64,000 bases of DNA from Ventricola sp036297385 (GTDB lineage Bacteria > Bacillota > Clostridia > Christensenellales > Aristaeellaceae), in contig JAXJLD010000062.1 in NCBI GenBank assembly GCA_036297385.1, positions 33,472 to 97,471 on the forward strand, given 5' to 3'. Below, one piece after another: positions 26,296 through 34,721 of the stretch (within the stretch, counting starts at the first letter, position 1; each line of letters starts with the position of its first letter). The notes below the pieces were generated by a model. The model saw only the letters and a list, made by a program, of their open reading frames with translations. It was not told where the DNA came from and did not search any database. A program made the position numbers and the translations under genes.

Positions 26296-27672
26296 TTACG
26301 TCTCGTCGCCGGGCCACGCGCCCGCAAACCGGACGATCATCCGCGCCTCGCCTTCGCCGCCGAGGCAGCTCTGTGCCGGGCGCAGCCCCACAGCAAAGAG
26401 TGTCTCGCCCCCGCCGCGCACCACCGGCACGCTTCGGCGCATCGCACGCTCTATGCCCGCGTCAATCATCAGCTTTTTGAGTTTCACCGGCGAGTGGCGT
26501 CCAAAGGGCGTCATCGTCTCGCCCTCCCGGCGGCAGCCCACCCGCGCATCCGCCAGCAATCTCGCCGGGATACTCTGGGTGCGCCTGCCATCGCCCCATT
26601 CGCCGGGCTGTGCAGGCCGCACCTCAAAACGCCCAAAGGGCGTATCCGTCTCCCCCGGCACGCGCAGCGGCGTATCCTGCACCGGAGCATCTTCGGCAAT
26701 CAGACACAGATACCGCCTGCCGACCACCGCGTGCGCACCGCCCGTCAGGTTCACCGTCGCCTCCGGCTGTTCCAGTATGTCCATCATCTGCGCAACCGTC
26801 TCCGCGCTCTGCGCATCCACGCCAGCCTGCGCCATCAGGCGCACCAGCACACGCGAGCAGAGCGCCGGATGCAGCGCACAAAGCACCTGCTTCTCCACCG
26901 CCACGCCGTCCACGAGCGGCAGCACGCGCAGATTGAGTGCGTCCACCTGTCGGTCAAAGTAGTCCTCGTCCCGCTGGGCCGCAGCAGCCAGCCTCCCCAG
27001 CGCACGCACCGCGCCGGTCGATATCCGCTCCATCTGCGGCAGCACATCGAGACGGATGCGGTTGCGCACATAGGCGCGGTCGGCATTGGTTGCATCCTCG
27101 CAAAACGCCTGACCGCGTTCCGCCAGCATCTTGCGCAGCGCCTGCGGATCGCAGTCCAGCAGCGGCCGAATGAGCTGCCCACGCCGCATCCGCATCGCGC
27201 ACAGCCCATGCACATCGCTGCCGCGCAGCGCGTGCAGCAGCACCGTCTCCGCCTGATCGCGTGCATGGTGCGCCAGCGCAATCGCGTCCGCGCCGATCTC
27301 ATCGGCCGTGCGCTCCAAAAACGCATAGCGCAGAATGCGCGCAGCATTTTCCAGCCCGCAGCCCTGCTCGTGCGCATAGGCCGGCGCATCGACGTGCGCC
27401 GCATACAGCGGCACGCCCTCCCGCGCACACAGCGCCCGGACAAACGCCAGATCCGCCAGAGAATCCTCTCCCCGCACGCCATGCTCCACATGGGCGCAGG
27501 AGAGCATCAGCCCCATGGTCTTTTGCGCCCCGCGCAGCAGGCAGAAGAGTGCCACAGAGTCCGCACCGCCGCTGAGCGCCAGCAGCACATGGCTGCCCGG
27601 CTCAACGCCGCAGTCCCGCGACAGGCGCACACAAAATTCATCTGCCGTCATGATTCGTCTAGTTCTGTCCAT
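26296..27672 (-). CDS. tilS: tRNA(Ile)-lysidine synthetase
   Basis: 458 aa. It converts C34 of the AUA-decoding tRNA-Ile to lysidine with ATP. The PP-loop LALSGGADSV is at residues 31-40, HVEHGVRG near 65, and AHHARDQAETVLLHALRGS typical of TilS; a C-terminal TilS domain follows. Two starts are possible: ATG 27672 and ATG 27651, neither with a good SD. The promoter at 27682-27710 predicts a transcript beginning near 27675, so the 27672 start would be almost leaderless. It is the first gene of tilS-hpt-ftsH. Confidence 0.93.
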   Translation of the reverse strand: MDRTRRIMTADEFCVRLSRDCGVEPGSHVLLALSGGADSVALFCLLRGAQKTMGLMLSCAHVEHGVRGEDSLADLAFVRALCAREGVPLYAAHVDAPAYAHEQGCGLENAARILRYAFLERTADEIGADAIALAHHARDQAETVLLHALRGSDVHGLCAMRMRRGQLIRPLLDCDPQALRKMLAERGQAFCEDATNADRAYVRNRIRLDVLPQMERISTGAVRALGRLAAAAQRDEDYFDRQVDALNLRVLPLVDGVAVEKQVLCALHPALCSRVLVRLMAQAGVDAQSAETVAQMMDILEQPEATVNLTGGAHAVVGRRYLCLIAEDAPVQDTPLRVPGETDTPFGRFEVRPAQPGEWGDGRRTQSIPARLLADARVGCRREGETMTPFGRHSPVKLKKLMIDAGIERAMRRSVPVVRGGGETLFAVGLRPAQSCLGGEGEARMIVRFAGAWPGDET

Positions 27673-27681
27673 ACAGATTCT

Positions 27682-27710
27682 ATTGTACCTTGTCAAGCCC
27701 AAAATGGCAA
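27682..27710 (-). promoter_or_regulatory. sigma-A promoter of tilS
   Basis: On the minus strand TTGCCA (27705-27710), 17-nt spacer, TACAAT (27682-27687). The -10 box ends only 9 nt before the upstream tilS ATG. Confidence 0.75.
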
Positions 27711-27721
27711 GGTCTAAGACC

Positions 27722-27752
27722 AAAAAAGCGCCGGAAGCTCTTTCCTTCCGGC
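27722..27752 (-). terminator. intrinsic terminator upstream of the tilS promoter
   Basis: Stem GCCGGAAG/CTTCCGGC (27730-27737 with 27745-27752) followed on the minus strand by TTTTTT (27722-27727). It isolates the tilS unit from spoIIE and the repeat region. Confidence 0.85.
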
Positions 27753-27756
27753 ACAT

Positions 27757-28195
27757 TTCTATGGATTCCCTGTTTCGCGCTGATACCGCTTCATGTCCAG
27801 CGTCTTGTTTTTGCTAATCAAACCCGTTTCAATTAAAATAAGTTATAAGCGCGAAGCGAAAAAGGGAGTCTGAGGGACTTTGTCCCTCAGGCAGGTTTTA
27901 GGGCGGCAGCCCTAACATATCCCTTAATAGCGAAGCCCTTTCATCAAACCGTCAGGGAGCGAAGCGTTACCTGACGGAGCTTAGCGCATGGCTGTTTGAA
28001 TTTGAAGGCCGTATAAAACTGCGTGCTTTACTAGCGTTGTAACTGCGATTCCGGGGAACTCGCATAGTCGCGCTTGGCGCTCCTTGCGATTCCCGACGTT
28101 CCGCCTGCCTGTTTCCGCCACTGGCGGCGGCAGGCTCCAGTCCCAACCCTCTTCTCCGCTTCGCGCTGTATAAGCGTCTTTGAATCAGGACGACC
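27757..28195. other. gene-free stretch, palindromic and repeat-rich
   Basis: No reading frame here looks coding. The stretch contains the palindromic element at 27851-27914, an inverted copy of its outer CGCTTCGCGC motif near 28151-28163, a TTCCGGG-AACTCGCAT motif shared with 57290, and many short GC hairpins. It lies between spoIIE and its distal terminator and looks like an accumulation of dispersed non-coding repeats. Confidence 0.7.
27851..27914 (-). repeat. dispersed palindromic repeat, copy 1
   Basis: Read on the minus strand: palindrome AGGGCTGCCGCCCT (27900-27913), a 10-nt linker AAAACCTGCC, a second palindrome TGAGGGAC..GTCCCTCA (27871-27889), then a CCCTTTTTCGCTTCGCGC tail. The same layout recurs at 63855 and 63948. 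Confidence 0.8.
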
Positions 28196-30262
28196 TTATT
28201 CCCATCCGGAGCGGCTGACCCTTGCGCAGAGCACCGCCATATCATCCTTCGCCTCGCCCGAAAGCAGGCACTGGGCAATCAGCTTTTCGCCCACCGCCTG
28301 CGGATGCAGCCAGTACAGCCGTCCAATCGCCTCGCGCAGCGCCTCCTCGCCGCCGGGGTACGCGCCCGCCACGCCGTCCGTGAGCAGAATCACCGCATCG
28401 CCCGGGCAGAGCGTCATGCGCAGGGAGCGCGCCTCCACGTCCGGCAGCACGCCCACAGGCAATGTGTCTGCGCCGATGGCGCGCACCTCGCCGTCCCGCA
28501 CGACATACGAGGCGCACGCGCCCAGCTTTTCAAATGCCGTCTCCCCCGTGTGCAGGTCGCAGACGCACAAATCCATGGTCGCGTACATCTCCCGCCCCGT
28601 ACACATTAACATCAAGGCGTTCACCACATCCAGCGCCTGTGCACGCGTATACCCCGCCCGCAGGCTTTCCACCATCAGGCGAAGCGCCGCATGGCTCTCC
28701 TGCATGGCGCTTACGCCGCTGCCCATGCCGTCCGAAAGCGCCAGCACATGGCGTCCGCCCGGCAGTGCGCGGGACACATAGCTGTCCCCCGCCACCTCCT
28801 CACCGGATCGGCTTCGCGTCGCCGCGCCGATTTCCAGCGCCAGCGCAGGCATCTGCTCCAGCACAGCCTGTGTGCTGAGCATACCCTCGCGCACGCAGGC
28901 GCGCATCGGCAGACCACACGCAGCGGACACCAGCTTTTCCAGCGATACCGGCGCGATATGCTCCGGCTTGAGCAGCATCACCTCCATCCGCCCGCCCATC
29001 CGCAGCGCATAGGCGACGCGCACCTGTTCCATGCCCGCCCGCACCAGCGCATACCGGATGCGCCGGTATGCCTCATCATCCGGCTGCACCTCGCTGAGCG
29101 TGCGCTCGCACACCTGATGCGCCGCCGTACTCGTGCGCTCCAGCAGATCCACGCATTGGCGCAGAATCGGATTTTCCTCCTCCTCCGGTGCACTCAGCCC
29201 CCGCATCATCTGCGCCGTATCCTCATACAGATGCGCCCATGCGTGAATCATCGAGGCGCAGCGCACGGCAATCGCCTCGGACTGCGTCATCTCTTCGGGC
29301 GCTGTCCGCTCAATCAATGCGGTCACCGGCGCACGCCGCACGCTGGACAGGGCAAGGAAGGGAATCGCACCCGGCAGGCCGAGAATCAGCAGACGATACG
29401 CCGCCAGATCGCCGCGCAGGAGTGCGCAGGCCGCCGCCATGCCGCAGAGCATCAGCAGCAGGCACAGGCTTTTGCGGTTCGTCTTGATTTCCCCCGCCAA
29501 AAAGCCGCCGCACAGCAGCATAGCGCAGACATTCACGCTGCCCATCCCCAACGAAATCGCGCCGCCCAGCACGCCTGCACACAGCAGCGCCTGTGACGCG
29601 CCGCCGACATACGCGTGCTCCAGCGTCAGATACAGCGCCAGACTGCACGCCCAGATCTCTCCCTGCGGCACATGCAGCAGTCCGACTGCCAGCGAGGCGC
29701 ACACCGCCATCACGCACAGCGGGCGTGTCTCCCCATCCAGCTCGTCCCGTCGGCAGACGGCCAGCGCCGCCCCATCGTACAGCACGCTCAGCCCCGCCCC
29801 GGCCAGCGCCGTCAGCCCAATCAACAGACCATCCAGCACCGAATTCACGCCCGTCAGCAGCCCCACGCCAGCCTGCGCCAGCAGCACCGCCGCTGCCATC
29901 CGCATCCGCCCGCCGGGGCGCACCCACAGCCCGCAGGTCAGCCACAGCAGCGCACACACCGCAAGCTGCCAGCATCCCGTCATCTCCCCTGCCAGCATAT
30001 GCGCTGCGAACCCAACCGCCGCGCCCGCAAACGCCGCCGGCACGCACACACCCTGCCGCAGCAGCACCGCAAACATCGCCGCCTCGCAGGCATATCCGCC
30101 GCCCGGCAGGCGGCATTGCGCCAGCAGCGCCATCATCAGCAGGCACAGCGTGCGCTGCACCGCTGTTCCCCGGTTTTGCAGCGTGCGCTCAATGCCGGAC
30201 AGCACGCCCGCCCATTCCCTGTTTTCCTGTGCATCGTGCGCAGTCGCCGCGCTCTGTGCCAT
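28196..30262 (-). CDS. spoIIE: stage II sporulation protein E (SpoIIE) phosphatase
   Basis: 688 aa. The N-terminal half has about ten transmembrane helices. A linker with helical segments precedes a C-terminal PPM/PP2C serine phosphatase domain (GEEVAGDSYVSR, LSDGMGSGVSA, LTDGV, KDDMAVLC). SpoIIE dephosphorylates the anti-sigma-F antagonist at the polar septum and so activates sigma-F in the forespore. It is shorter than the B. subtilis protein (about 827 aa), as is usual in Clostridia. The upstream TATACAAT without a -35 would fit Spo0A-dependent expression (inference). Its position upstream of tilS-hpt-ftsH is conserved in Firmicutes. Confidence 0.94.
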   Translation of the reverse strand: MAQSAATAHDAQENREWAGVLSGIERTLQNRGTAVQRTLCLLMMALLAQCRLPGGGYACEAAMFAVLLRQGVCVPAAFAGAAVGFAAHMLAGEMTGCWQLAVCALLWLTCGLWVRPGGRMRMAAAVLLAQAGVGLLTGVNSVLDGLLIGLTALAGAGLSVLYDGAALAVCRRDELDGETRPLCVMAVCASLAVGLLHVPQGEIWACSLALYLTLEHAYVGGASQALLCAGVLGGAISLGMGSVNVCAMLLCGGFLAGEIKTNRKSLCLLLMLCGMAAACALLRGDLAAYRLLILGLPGAIPFLALSSVRRAPVTALIERTAPEEMTQSEAIAVRCASMIHAWAHLYEDTAQMMRGLSAPEEEENPILRQCVDLLERTSTAAHQVCERTLSEVQPDDEAYRRIRYALVRAGMEQVRVAYALRMGGRMEVMLLKPEHIAPVSLEKLVSAACGLPMRACVREGMLSTQAVLEQMPALALEIGAATRSRSGEEVAGDSYVSRALPGGRHVLALSDGMGSGVSAMQESHAALRLMVESLRAGYTRAQALDVVNALMLMCTGREMYATMDLCVCDLHTGETAFEKLGACASYVVRDGEVRAIGADTLPVGVLPDVEARSLRMTLCPGDAVILLTDGVAGAYPGGEEALREAIGRLYWLHPQAVGEKLIAQCLLSGEAKDDMAVLCARVSRSGWE

Positions 30263-30338
30263 ATACTTCCCCGCCTTTGTTTGTCATATGGGTTCATTGT
30301 ATAGGCATTTTGTCCGCGCGGCTGTCGCTTTGGGGCGC

Positions 30339-30368
30339 AAAAAAAGAAAAGCGCTCGACACGCTTTTC
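30339..30368 (-). terminator. intrinsic terminator of rmuC
   Basis: Stem GAAAAGCG/CGCTTTTC (30346-30353 with 30361-30368), then a T-run on the minus strand (30339-30345). It ends the rmuC transcript ahead of spoIIE. Confidence 0.85.
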
Positions 30369-30490
30369 TCTTTCCATTCAAAAATCAGCAGGCTTGCGGC
30401 GGTCATCCTGTTTCTCAGTCGAAGCCTTCCTGCGCTGCGCTATGTCCGGCAGCGCTTCGCGCCGGATGAAGTGTTCAGCATATCAACGGC

Positions 30491-31957
30491 TCAATCCCAG
30501 CCGTCGTCATCGTCATCAAACGGATGCTCCGTCTCGATTTCCGGCAGTTCCTTGGGCGCACTTCCCGGCAGCTCGCCCACGTCGGACAGCCTACGCGCGA
30601 TATGCTCGCTGTGGCGCTGCGCCGTCTCAATCGTCTCGCTGGCCTGACGCAGCCGCTTCTGCGTGCGGCTGAGCAGATTGGCAAATCCGCCAAAATCCGC
30701 GCGGACGGCGCTCAGCAGCGCCATGATTTCCTCCGTCCGCTGCTCAATCGCCAGCGAACGGAAGCCCATTTGCAGGCTTTGCAGCAGCGCGGCAAACGTC
30801 GTCGGCCCGGCAATCACCATCCGGCTCTCGCTCTGAATCCGTTCTGCCAGACCGCCGATGCGCAGCACCTCCGCATACAGGCTCTCGTTCTGCAAGAACA
30901 GCACGGCGTAATCCGTGGTATACGGCGGGGCAATCAGTTTTTCGCTCATGCGACGCGCGTGCATCCGTACGGCGGATTCCAGCAATCCCCGTGCGCTGTC
31001 CACCTCTTCGCGCGAGCCATGCTCCAGTGCGGTGCGCAGCTCCGTGTATTCGCGCATCGGCAGGCTTGCGTCGATGGGCAGATAGACCGTATGCCCATGC
31101 CCCTGTCCCGGCATGACGACGACATAATCCGCCGTCGACTCTCCGCCCGGACACACCGGCGCGTGCTGTGCATACTGATCCGGCGCGAGCATCTGCGCCA
31201 GCAGCGTGCCAAGCTGCATCTCGCCCCACACGCCCAGCGGCTGCGCACCACCCAGCGTGCGGCTCAACTCATCCACGCTGCCCGCCAGCGTCTGCATGGC
31301 GTTCAGGCTGCGCGTAACCTGTTCCAGCCGCCGCGTAACCTGCTCAAAGGACGCCTCCAGCCGCTGATCGACCGTGGCGTTCAGCTTTTCATCGACCGTC
31401 AGGCGCATCTGCTCCAGCTCGCGCCGGTTATCCTCGCTGATACGCGACAGCCCGCCCTCCAGCGTCTCCCGCATACGCTCCATGCGCTCCTCGTGACCGC
31501 TCAGCTTGTCATCCAGCGTCTTGCTCACGCTGCTCAGGCGCTCCTCATAGCTGCTCAGGCGGCGATCCATCGTCTGGCGGATGCGCTCCATGCGCTCCTC
31601 CTCCTGCCGTCCCGCCGCACGCATCTGTCCGCCGAGGGAATCCATCTGCCCCTGCTGGGTGCGCGTCATCTCGCCCATCATGCGCACCACGCTATCGTTG
31701 ACCGCCTGCATGGCTTCGCTGTACTCGCGCTGCGTCTTTTGGCTCGATTCGCGCGTGCGCGCATCTGCCTGCTCAAGCGTGCGCTCGATGTTCTGCGTCA
31801 TCTCCCGCACGCTCTCCTCGGCCTGACGGGTGCGCTTGTGCAGCAGCACCAGCGCCACCAGCATCAGCAGCACCAGCAGCAGGCACAGCAAAAGCAGCGT
31901 CTGCGGCGCACCAAATCCCGCCATCGCCTGACCGGCCTTCGTCAGCATATCCATCAT
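30491..31957 (-). CDS. rmuC: DNA recombination protein RmuC
   Basis: 488 aa. One N-terminal transmembrane helix (LLLLCLLLVLLMLVALVLL), a long coiled coil of about 170 residues, then the RmuC nuclease-like domain (GVWGEMQLGTLLAQML, YVVVMPGQ, LPIDASLP, YAVLFLQNESLYAEVL). RmuC limits inversions between short inverted repeats; the domain is related to PD-(D/E)XK nucleases. The tail is very acidic. ATG 31957 has GGAG 6 nt upstream; the reading from 31999 is an overextension. Divergent from the lipoprotein gene at 32048. Confidence 0.93.
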   Translation of the reverse strand: MMDMLTKAGQAMAGFGAPQTLLLLCLLLVLLMLVALVLLHKRTRQAEESVREMTQNIERTLEQADARTRESSQKTQREYSEAMQAVNDSVVRMMGEMTRTQQGQMDSLGGQMRAAGRQEEERMERIRQTMDRRLSSYEERLSSVSKTLDDKLSGHEERMERMRETLEGGLSRISEDNRRELEQMRLTVDEKLNATVDQRLEASFEQVTRRLEQVTRSLNAMQTLAGSVDELSRTLGGAQPLGVWGEMQLGTLLAQMLAPDQYAQHAPVCPGGESTADYVVVMPGQGHGHTVYLPIDASLPMREYTELRTALEHGSREEVDSARGLLESAVRMHARRMSEKLIAPPYTTDYAVLFLQNESLYAEVLRIGGLAERIQSESRMVIAGPTTFAALLQSLQMGFRSLAIEQRTEEIMALLSAVRADFGGFANLLSRTQKRLRQASETIETAQRHSEHIARRLSDVGELPGSAPKELPEIETEHPFDDDDDGWD

Positions 31958-32003
31958 TTCACGCTCCGTATCCTCCCGGCAGTAGCGCACGGGATGCAAA
32001 GTA

Positions 32004-32012
32004 TGCTATAAT
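32004..32012 (+). promoter_or_regulatory. extended -10 promoter of the lipoprotein-like gene
   Basis: TGC-TATAAT (TATAAT at 32007-32012) with no good -35 box at the expected place, the pattern of an extended -10 promoter. The SD and ATG follow within 40 nt. Confidence 0.65.
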
Positions 32013-32047
32013 TGTACAAGCTCACACGAGCAAAAGGAGGTACCCCT

Positions 32048-32746
32048 ATGGCCCAAAGACGCAGAAAAGAGCAGCAAATGAAAAAACGGCAGCGCACGAT
32101 TACCGCGCTTTGCATCGCCGGCGGCATTGGCGCAGTAGCGCTCAGCCTCACCGCCTGCATCCTGATTTTCGATCCCTTCGCCTCAAGCGAACCCATCGCC
32201 GCCCCGCAGGCCACCGCGCTGCCATACAGCGCATCCGAGCCATTCTCCCTATCCGATCTCACAGCCGAGCAGATTGCGCAGCTCCGCCGTGATGGGCGCA
32301 TGACCGTCAGCGATGGCCCCCGCGGTGTCAGCGTCGGCGACACGCTTGAAAATCTGATCGAGCGCCTGCCTTCCGAAATGGGTATGGCTGCACCGACACT
32401 GCCCTCGACCGGTATGCAATCCGATGAAGAAATCACACGCTATTGCACGGATTTCTTGGATAGGCAGAACGCAGGCGAGCAGACCGGTATGCAATCCGAT
32501 GAGGAAATGGTGCTCTATTGCGCCGAGTACTTTGAAAACCAGAACGGCATCATGACGGCCTTGCCCCCACGCGGTATGCTCAACGTGAACAACGGAAAGA
32601 TTGTCGTCACGCTTCTCGCGCCCACAAGCGCCTATCCCGCGGGAACCAAGGACAGCTACGGCGCTTACGAGCACGTCTACTGCCTCTACTCTATCTCCCC
32701 GGAAACCATGACGATCGACTCCATCGTGCTGGGCATCGACCAATAA
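32048..32746 (+). CDS. membrane-anchored or lipo-protein of unknown function
   Basis: 232 aa. A basic N-terminus (RRRKEQQMKKRQR) precedes a hydrophobic helix ending in LTAC, a possible lipobox, although hydrophobic residues continue after it. The extracytoplasmic part contains two tandem copies of a segment starting TGMQSDEE and ending around YC..(F/Y), about 27 residues apart (DNA 32410 and 32492), a recent internal duplication. The C-terminus looks globular. No family recognised. AGGAGG lies 7 nt before the ATG. It lies just left of tRNA-Pro and so marks the last high-GC gene before the island. Confidence 0.75.
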   Translation: MAQRRRKEQQMKKRQRTITALCIAGGIGAVALSLTACILIFDPFASSEPIAAPQATALPYSASEPFSLSDLTAEQIAQLRRDGRMTVSDGPRGVSVGDTLENLIERLPSEMGMAAPTLPSTGMQSDEEITRYCTDFLDRQNAGEQTGMQSDEEMVLYCAEYFENQNGIMTALPPRGMLNVNNGKIVVTLLAPTSAYPAGTKDSYGAYEHVYCLYSISPETMTIDSIVLGIDQ

Positions 32747-32860
32747 CGCCGCATTGAATCCTATTCATTATATAGAAGCGTTATCCGCTTGTCAACGATA
32801 TTTGTTACAAACTTCATATTTTTGTAACGCTTTTACTCCCATTCTCTCGAAAAATCCCTC

Positions 32861-32888
32861 TTGACAAATCCGCCCATTGTGCTATAAT
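32861..32888 (+). promoter_or_regulatory. strong promoter of tRNA-Pro
   Basis: TTGACA (32861-32866), 16-nt spacer, TATAAT (32883-32888) with TGC extension. The tRNA begins 22 nt downstream. Confidence 0.88.
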
Positions 32889-32910
32889 GTTCTTTGCTTG
32901 AGAGCATTGC

Positions 32911-32987
32911 CGGGGTGTAGCGCAGTTTGGTAGCGTGCTTGAATGGGGTTCAAGAGGCCGCGAGTTCGAATCTCGCCACTCCGACCA
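32911..32987 (+). tRNA. tRNA-Pro (anticodon GGG)
   Basis: 77 nt including an encoded CCA. Acceptor CGGGGTG pairs with CACTCCG; D-stem GCGC/GCGT; anticodon stem CTTGA/TCAAG with loop ATGGGGT, giving GGG; T-arm GCGAG-TTCGAAT-CTCGC. It has its own promoter and terminator. It borders the low-GC island, but I find no second copy of its 3' end at the far side. Confidence 0.95.
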
Positions 32988-32988
32988 T

Positions 32989-33030
32989 AAAAGGACTGAA
33001 ACTTTGATACAAGGTTTCAGTCCTTTTCTT
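32989..33030 (+). terminator. tRNA-Pro terminator
   Basis: A 13-bp stem AAAGGACTGAAAC/GTTTCAGTCCTTT (32990-33002 with 33014-33026), then TTCTTTAT. Symmetric enough to act on both strands. Confidence 0.88.
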
Positions 33031-33191
33031 TATATTCTTGCAGAATCCTAATTCAAAACGGCAAATGCACCCGGAAATATGAATAACACAAGCGTGCTTC
33101 CTTCGCCGCCATTCCCGGGGTAACAATATCCAAGAAAACCGAATAGAGAAAATGCACCCACTTTTCCCGGTGGGTGCATAACAAAACGATT

Positions 33192-33249
33192 GATTGGGTT
33201 TTCGTTTTGTCATTAGGGCTTTCGTTTTGCGAATAGCCCTTTCGTTTTG
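33192..33249 (+). repeat. three 20-bp iterons at the left island end
   Basis: TTCGTTTTG recurs at 33201, 33221 and 33241, each preceded by a GGG- or CCC-type trinucleotide, giving a clear 20-bp period. The spacing suggests protein binding on one face of the helix (two turns). Confidence 0.7.
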
Positions 33250-33271
33250 TTTTGGGTGCATACATTGCAAG
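33222..33271 (+). repeat. left terminal inverted repeat
   Basis: Key blocks in order: TCGTTTTGC, AATA, CCCTTTCGTTTTG (33237-33249), TTGGGTGCAT and TGCAAG. The same blocks in the same order occur on the minus strand at 50504-50455. Confidence 0.75.
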
Positions 33272-33372
33272 TGATTTGAAGCATCGTGTTTTGTTCAGCT
33301 TTTACTAAACACAATTCGATTATAGTAATTTATAGTTATTTGTATTTGTAATCGTTAAATTCGGTCTATATG

Positions 33373-33401
33373 TTGCATTTTTGTCTGTTTTTATGTATAC
33401 T
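33373..33401 (+). promoter_or_regulatory. promoter of the LlaJI-like operon
   Basis: TTGCAT (33373-33378), 17-nt spacer, TATACT (33396-33401), 35 nt before the HTH gene start. Upstream AT-rich boxes (two TATAGT-ATT copies near 33322-33340) are candidate operators for the small HTH protein. Confidence 0.72.
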
Positions 33402-33435
33402 GTTAACTGGACTCTTATATAGAGGAGGCAACCAT

Positions 33436-33621
33436 ATGCAACAAATTACAGAGGCGTGGTCCAGCCTAGAAGAAGTAGCCGCGTTTCTTGGCGTAAACAA
33501 AGAAACAGTACGTAACTGGATTAAGAAGACAGATATCCCTGCTCATAAAATAGGGAGACAGTGGAAATTTAAGCTTTCAGAAGTAGATGCATGGGTGAAA
33601 AGCGGAAAAAGCGCTCTCTAA
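33436..33621 (+). CDS. small helix-turn-helix DNA-binding protein (excisionase/MerR-like)
   Basis: 61 aa, almost entirely one winged HTH of the excisionase-like (HTH_17) type: SLEEVAAFLGVNKETVRNWI then HKIGRQWKFKLSEVDAWV. AGGAGG lies 7 nt before the ATG. As the first gene of a restriction-modification operon it is most likely a local controller that delays nuclease expression until methylation is in place, but the name-giving role of this fold (directing excision) cannot be excluded. Confidence 0.85.
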   Translation: MQQITEAWSSLEEVAAFLGVNKETVRNWIKKTDIPAHKIGRQWKFKLSEVDAWVKSGKSAL

Positions 33622-33659
33622 TCAGCACTTCCCCACACAACAGAAAGAGGTAGTTAACT

Positions 33660-34721
33660 TTGAATAACGATATTGTTTCTGTGAGCCTGTTCTCGGGGGC
33701 GGGCGGACTTGATGTAGCTAGTGTATTGGCTGGAATTCCAGTTTCGGTCAGTACTGATATTGATTCCGATTGTGTTCAAACACTAAAACTGAACCATGAT
33801 TACTTTGGAGATACCGAAGTGATAGAGGGAGATTTGCATCAGGTTGAGAGTTCAGTTTTCAAAGACATTGTGAATAAGACTGGTGCAAAGAAATTTATTG
33901 TAATTGGAGGCGCTCCGTGCCAGCCTTTTTCTAAGGCAGGATATTGGGTTGGACACGAAACTAGACGAGGCATTAATGATCCTCGCGCTACTCTTGTCGA
34001 TGAATATCTTCGAGTGGTAACTGATCTACAGCCCGACGGCTTTGTATTTGAAAATGTAGAGAGTCTTCTGCATCCCACGAATAAAGTAATAGTTGATAAG
34101 TTTATAGAAATTATCGAAGAAAGTGGTTACAAATATACTATTGTTCGGGCCAATGCGTTGGAATACGGTGTGCCGCAAAAGCGTCATCGTCTCTTTATTC
34201 TTGGGACAAAAGGCGAATTTAGAAGGAAAGAGCCTATCAAGACTCATTGTGAACCTGAGAAAGCATGGATGCTCGGATTGAAACCTTATGCTACCGCAGG
34301 TGAAGCTATTGCAGGTTTCGAGGGTGATGAATACTTTGAGGAGTATGAAGTCACCAAAGGTGGAACATATCACGACGACTTGTGCGAGGTTCCGCCGGGA
34401 AAGAATTATAAAGCGTTGACAGCCTGGGCTGGATACGAAAATCCGAAGTTTGTGGCCGAAAAAAGGTATTGGAGCTTTCTACTCAAGTTGTCGCCGGATT
34501 TGCCGTCATGGACGATCACCGCTCAGCCGGGGCCATGGATTGGACCTTTCCACTGGGATAATCGTAGGTTAAGAGCACCAGAAGCTGCGGCTTTGCAGAC
34601 ATTCCCCAAGGGATACAGATTTCATGGAACGCGTCGATCAATACAGAAACAAATTGGCAACGCCGTCCCTTGCCTGATGGGAAAAGCGATGATTGAGTTT
34701 GTGAAGGAGAGTTTGGAATAA
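33660..34721 (+). CDS. DNA cytosine-5 methyltransferase, first of two (LlaJI-type M1)
   Basis: 353 aa with C5-methyltransferase motifs: I LFSGAGGLD (10-18), IV GGAPCQPFS with catalytic Cys87, VI ENVESL, VIII PQKRHRLF, and X QIGNAVP. It methylates one strand of the host recognition site using S-adenosylmethionine. TTG start with AGAGG 9 nt upstream. Its stop overlaps the second methyltransferase start by one base (TAATG). Two different C5 methyltransferases followed by McrB-like and LlaJI nuclease genes is the LlaJI arrangement, which recognises an asymmetric site and needs one enzyme per strand. Confidence 0.95.
   Translation: MNNDIVSVSLFSGAGGLDVASVLAGIPVSVSTDIDSDCVQTLKLNHDYFGDTEVIEGDLHQVESSVFKDIVNKTGAKKFIVIGGAPCQPFSKAGYWVGHETRRGINDPRATLVDEYLRVVTDLQPDGFVFENVESLLHPTNKVIVDKFIEIIEESGYKYTIVRANALEYGVPQKRHRLFILGTKGEFRRKEPIKTHCEPEKAWMLGLKPYATAGEAIAGFEGDEYFEEYEVTKGGTYHDDLCEVPPGKNYKALTAWAGYENPKFVAEKRYWSFLLKLSPDLPSWTITAQPGPWIGPFHWDNRRLRAPEAAALQTFPKGYRFHGTRRSIQKQIGNAVPCLMGKAMIEFVKESLE

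Larger units (their letters stand above)
33031..33435. other. left junction of the island: repeats and promoter, no gene
   Basis: Contains TGCACCC motifs in either orientation at about 33065, 33147, 33172 and 33254, and a perfect 10-bp inverted repeat ATGCACCCAC/GTGGGTGCAT near 33145-33179. It also holds three 20-bp-spaced TTTCGTTTTG iterons (33192-33249), the left terminal inverted repeat (33222-33271), an AT-rich stretch with two TATAGT(A/T)ATT-like boxes, and the promoter at 33373-33401. Frames antisense to the tRNA are not credible genes. Confidence 0.7.

Noticed and set aside
33192..33249. CRISPR array
   Set aside because: The three iterons are 10 bp with 10-bp gaps, far too short for CRISPR repeats and spacers, and no cas genes are present.
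32950..33270. Minus-strand frame ending GVARFEL
   Set aside because: It reads antisense through tRNA-Pro, a well-known artefact; no SD.
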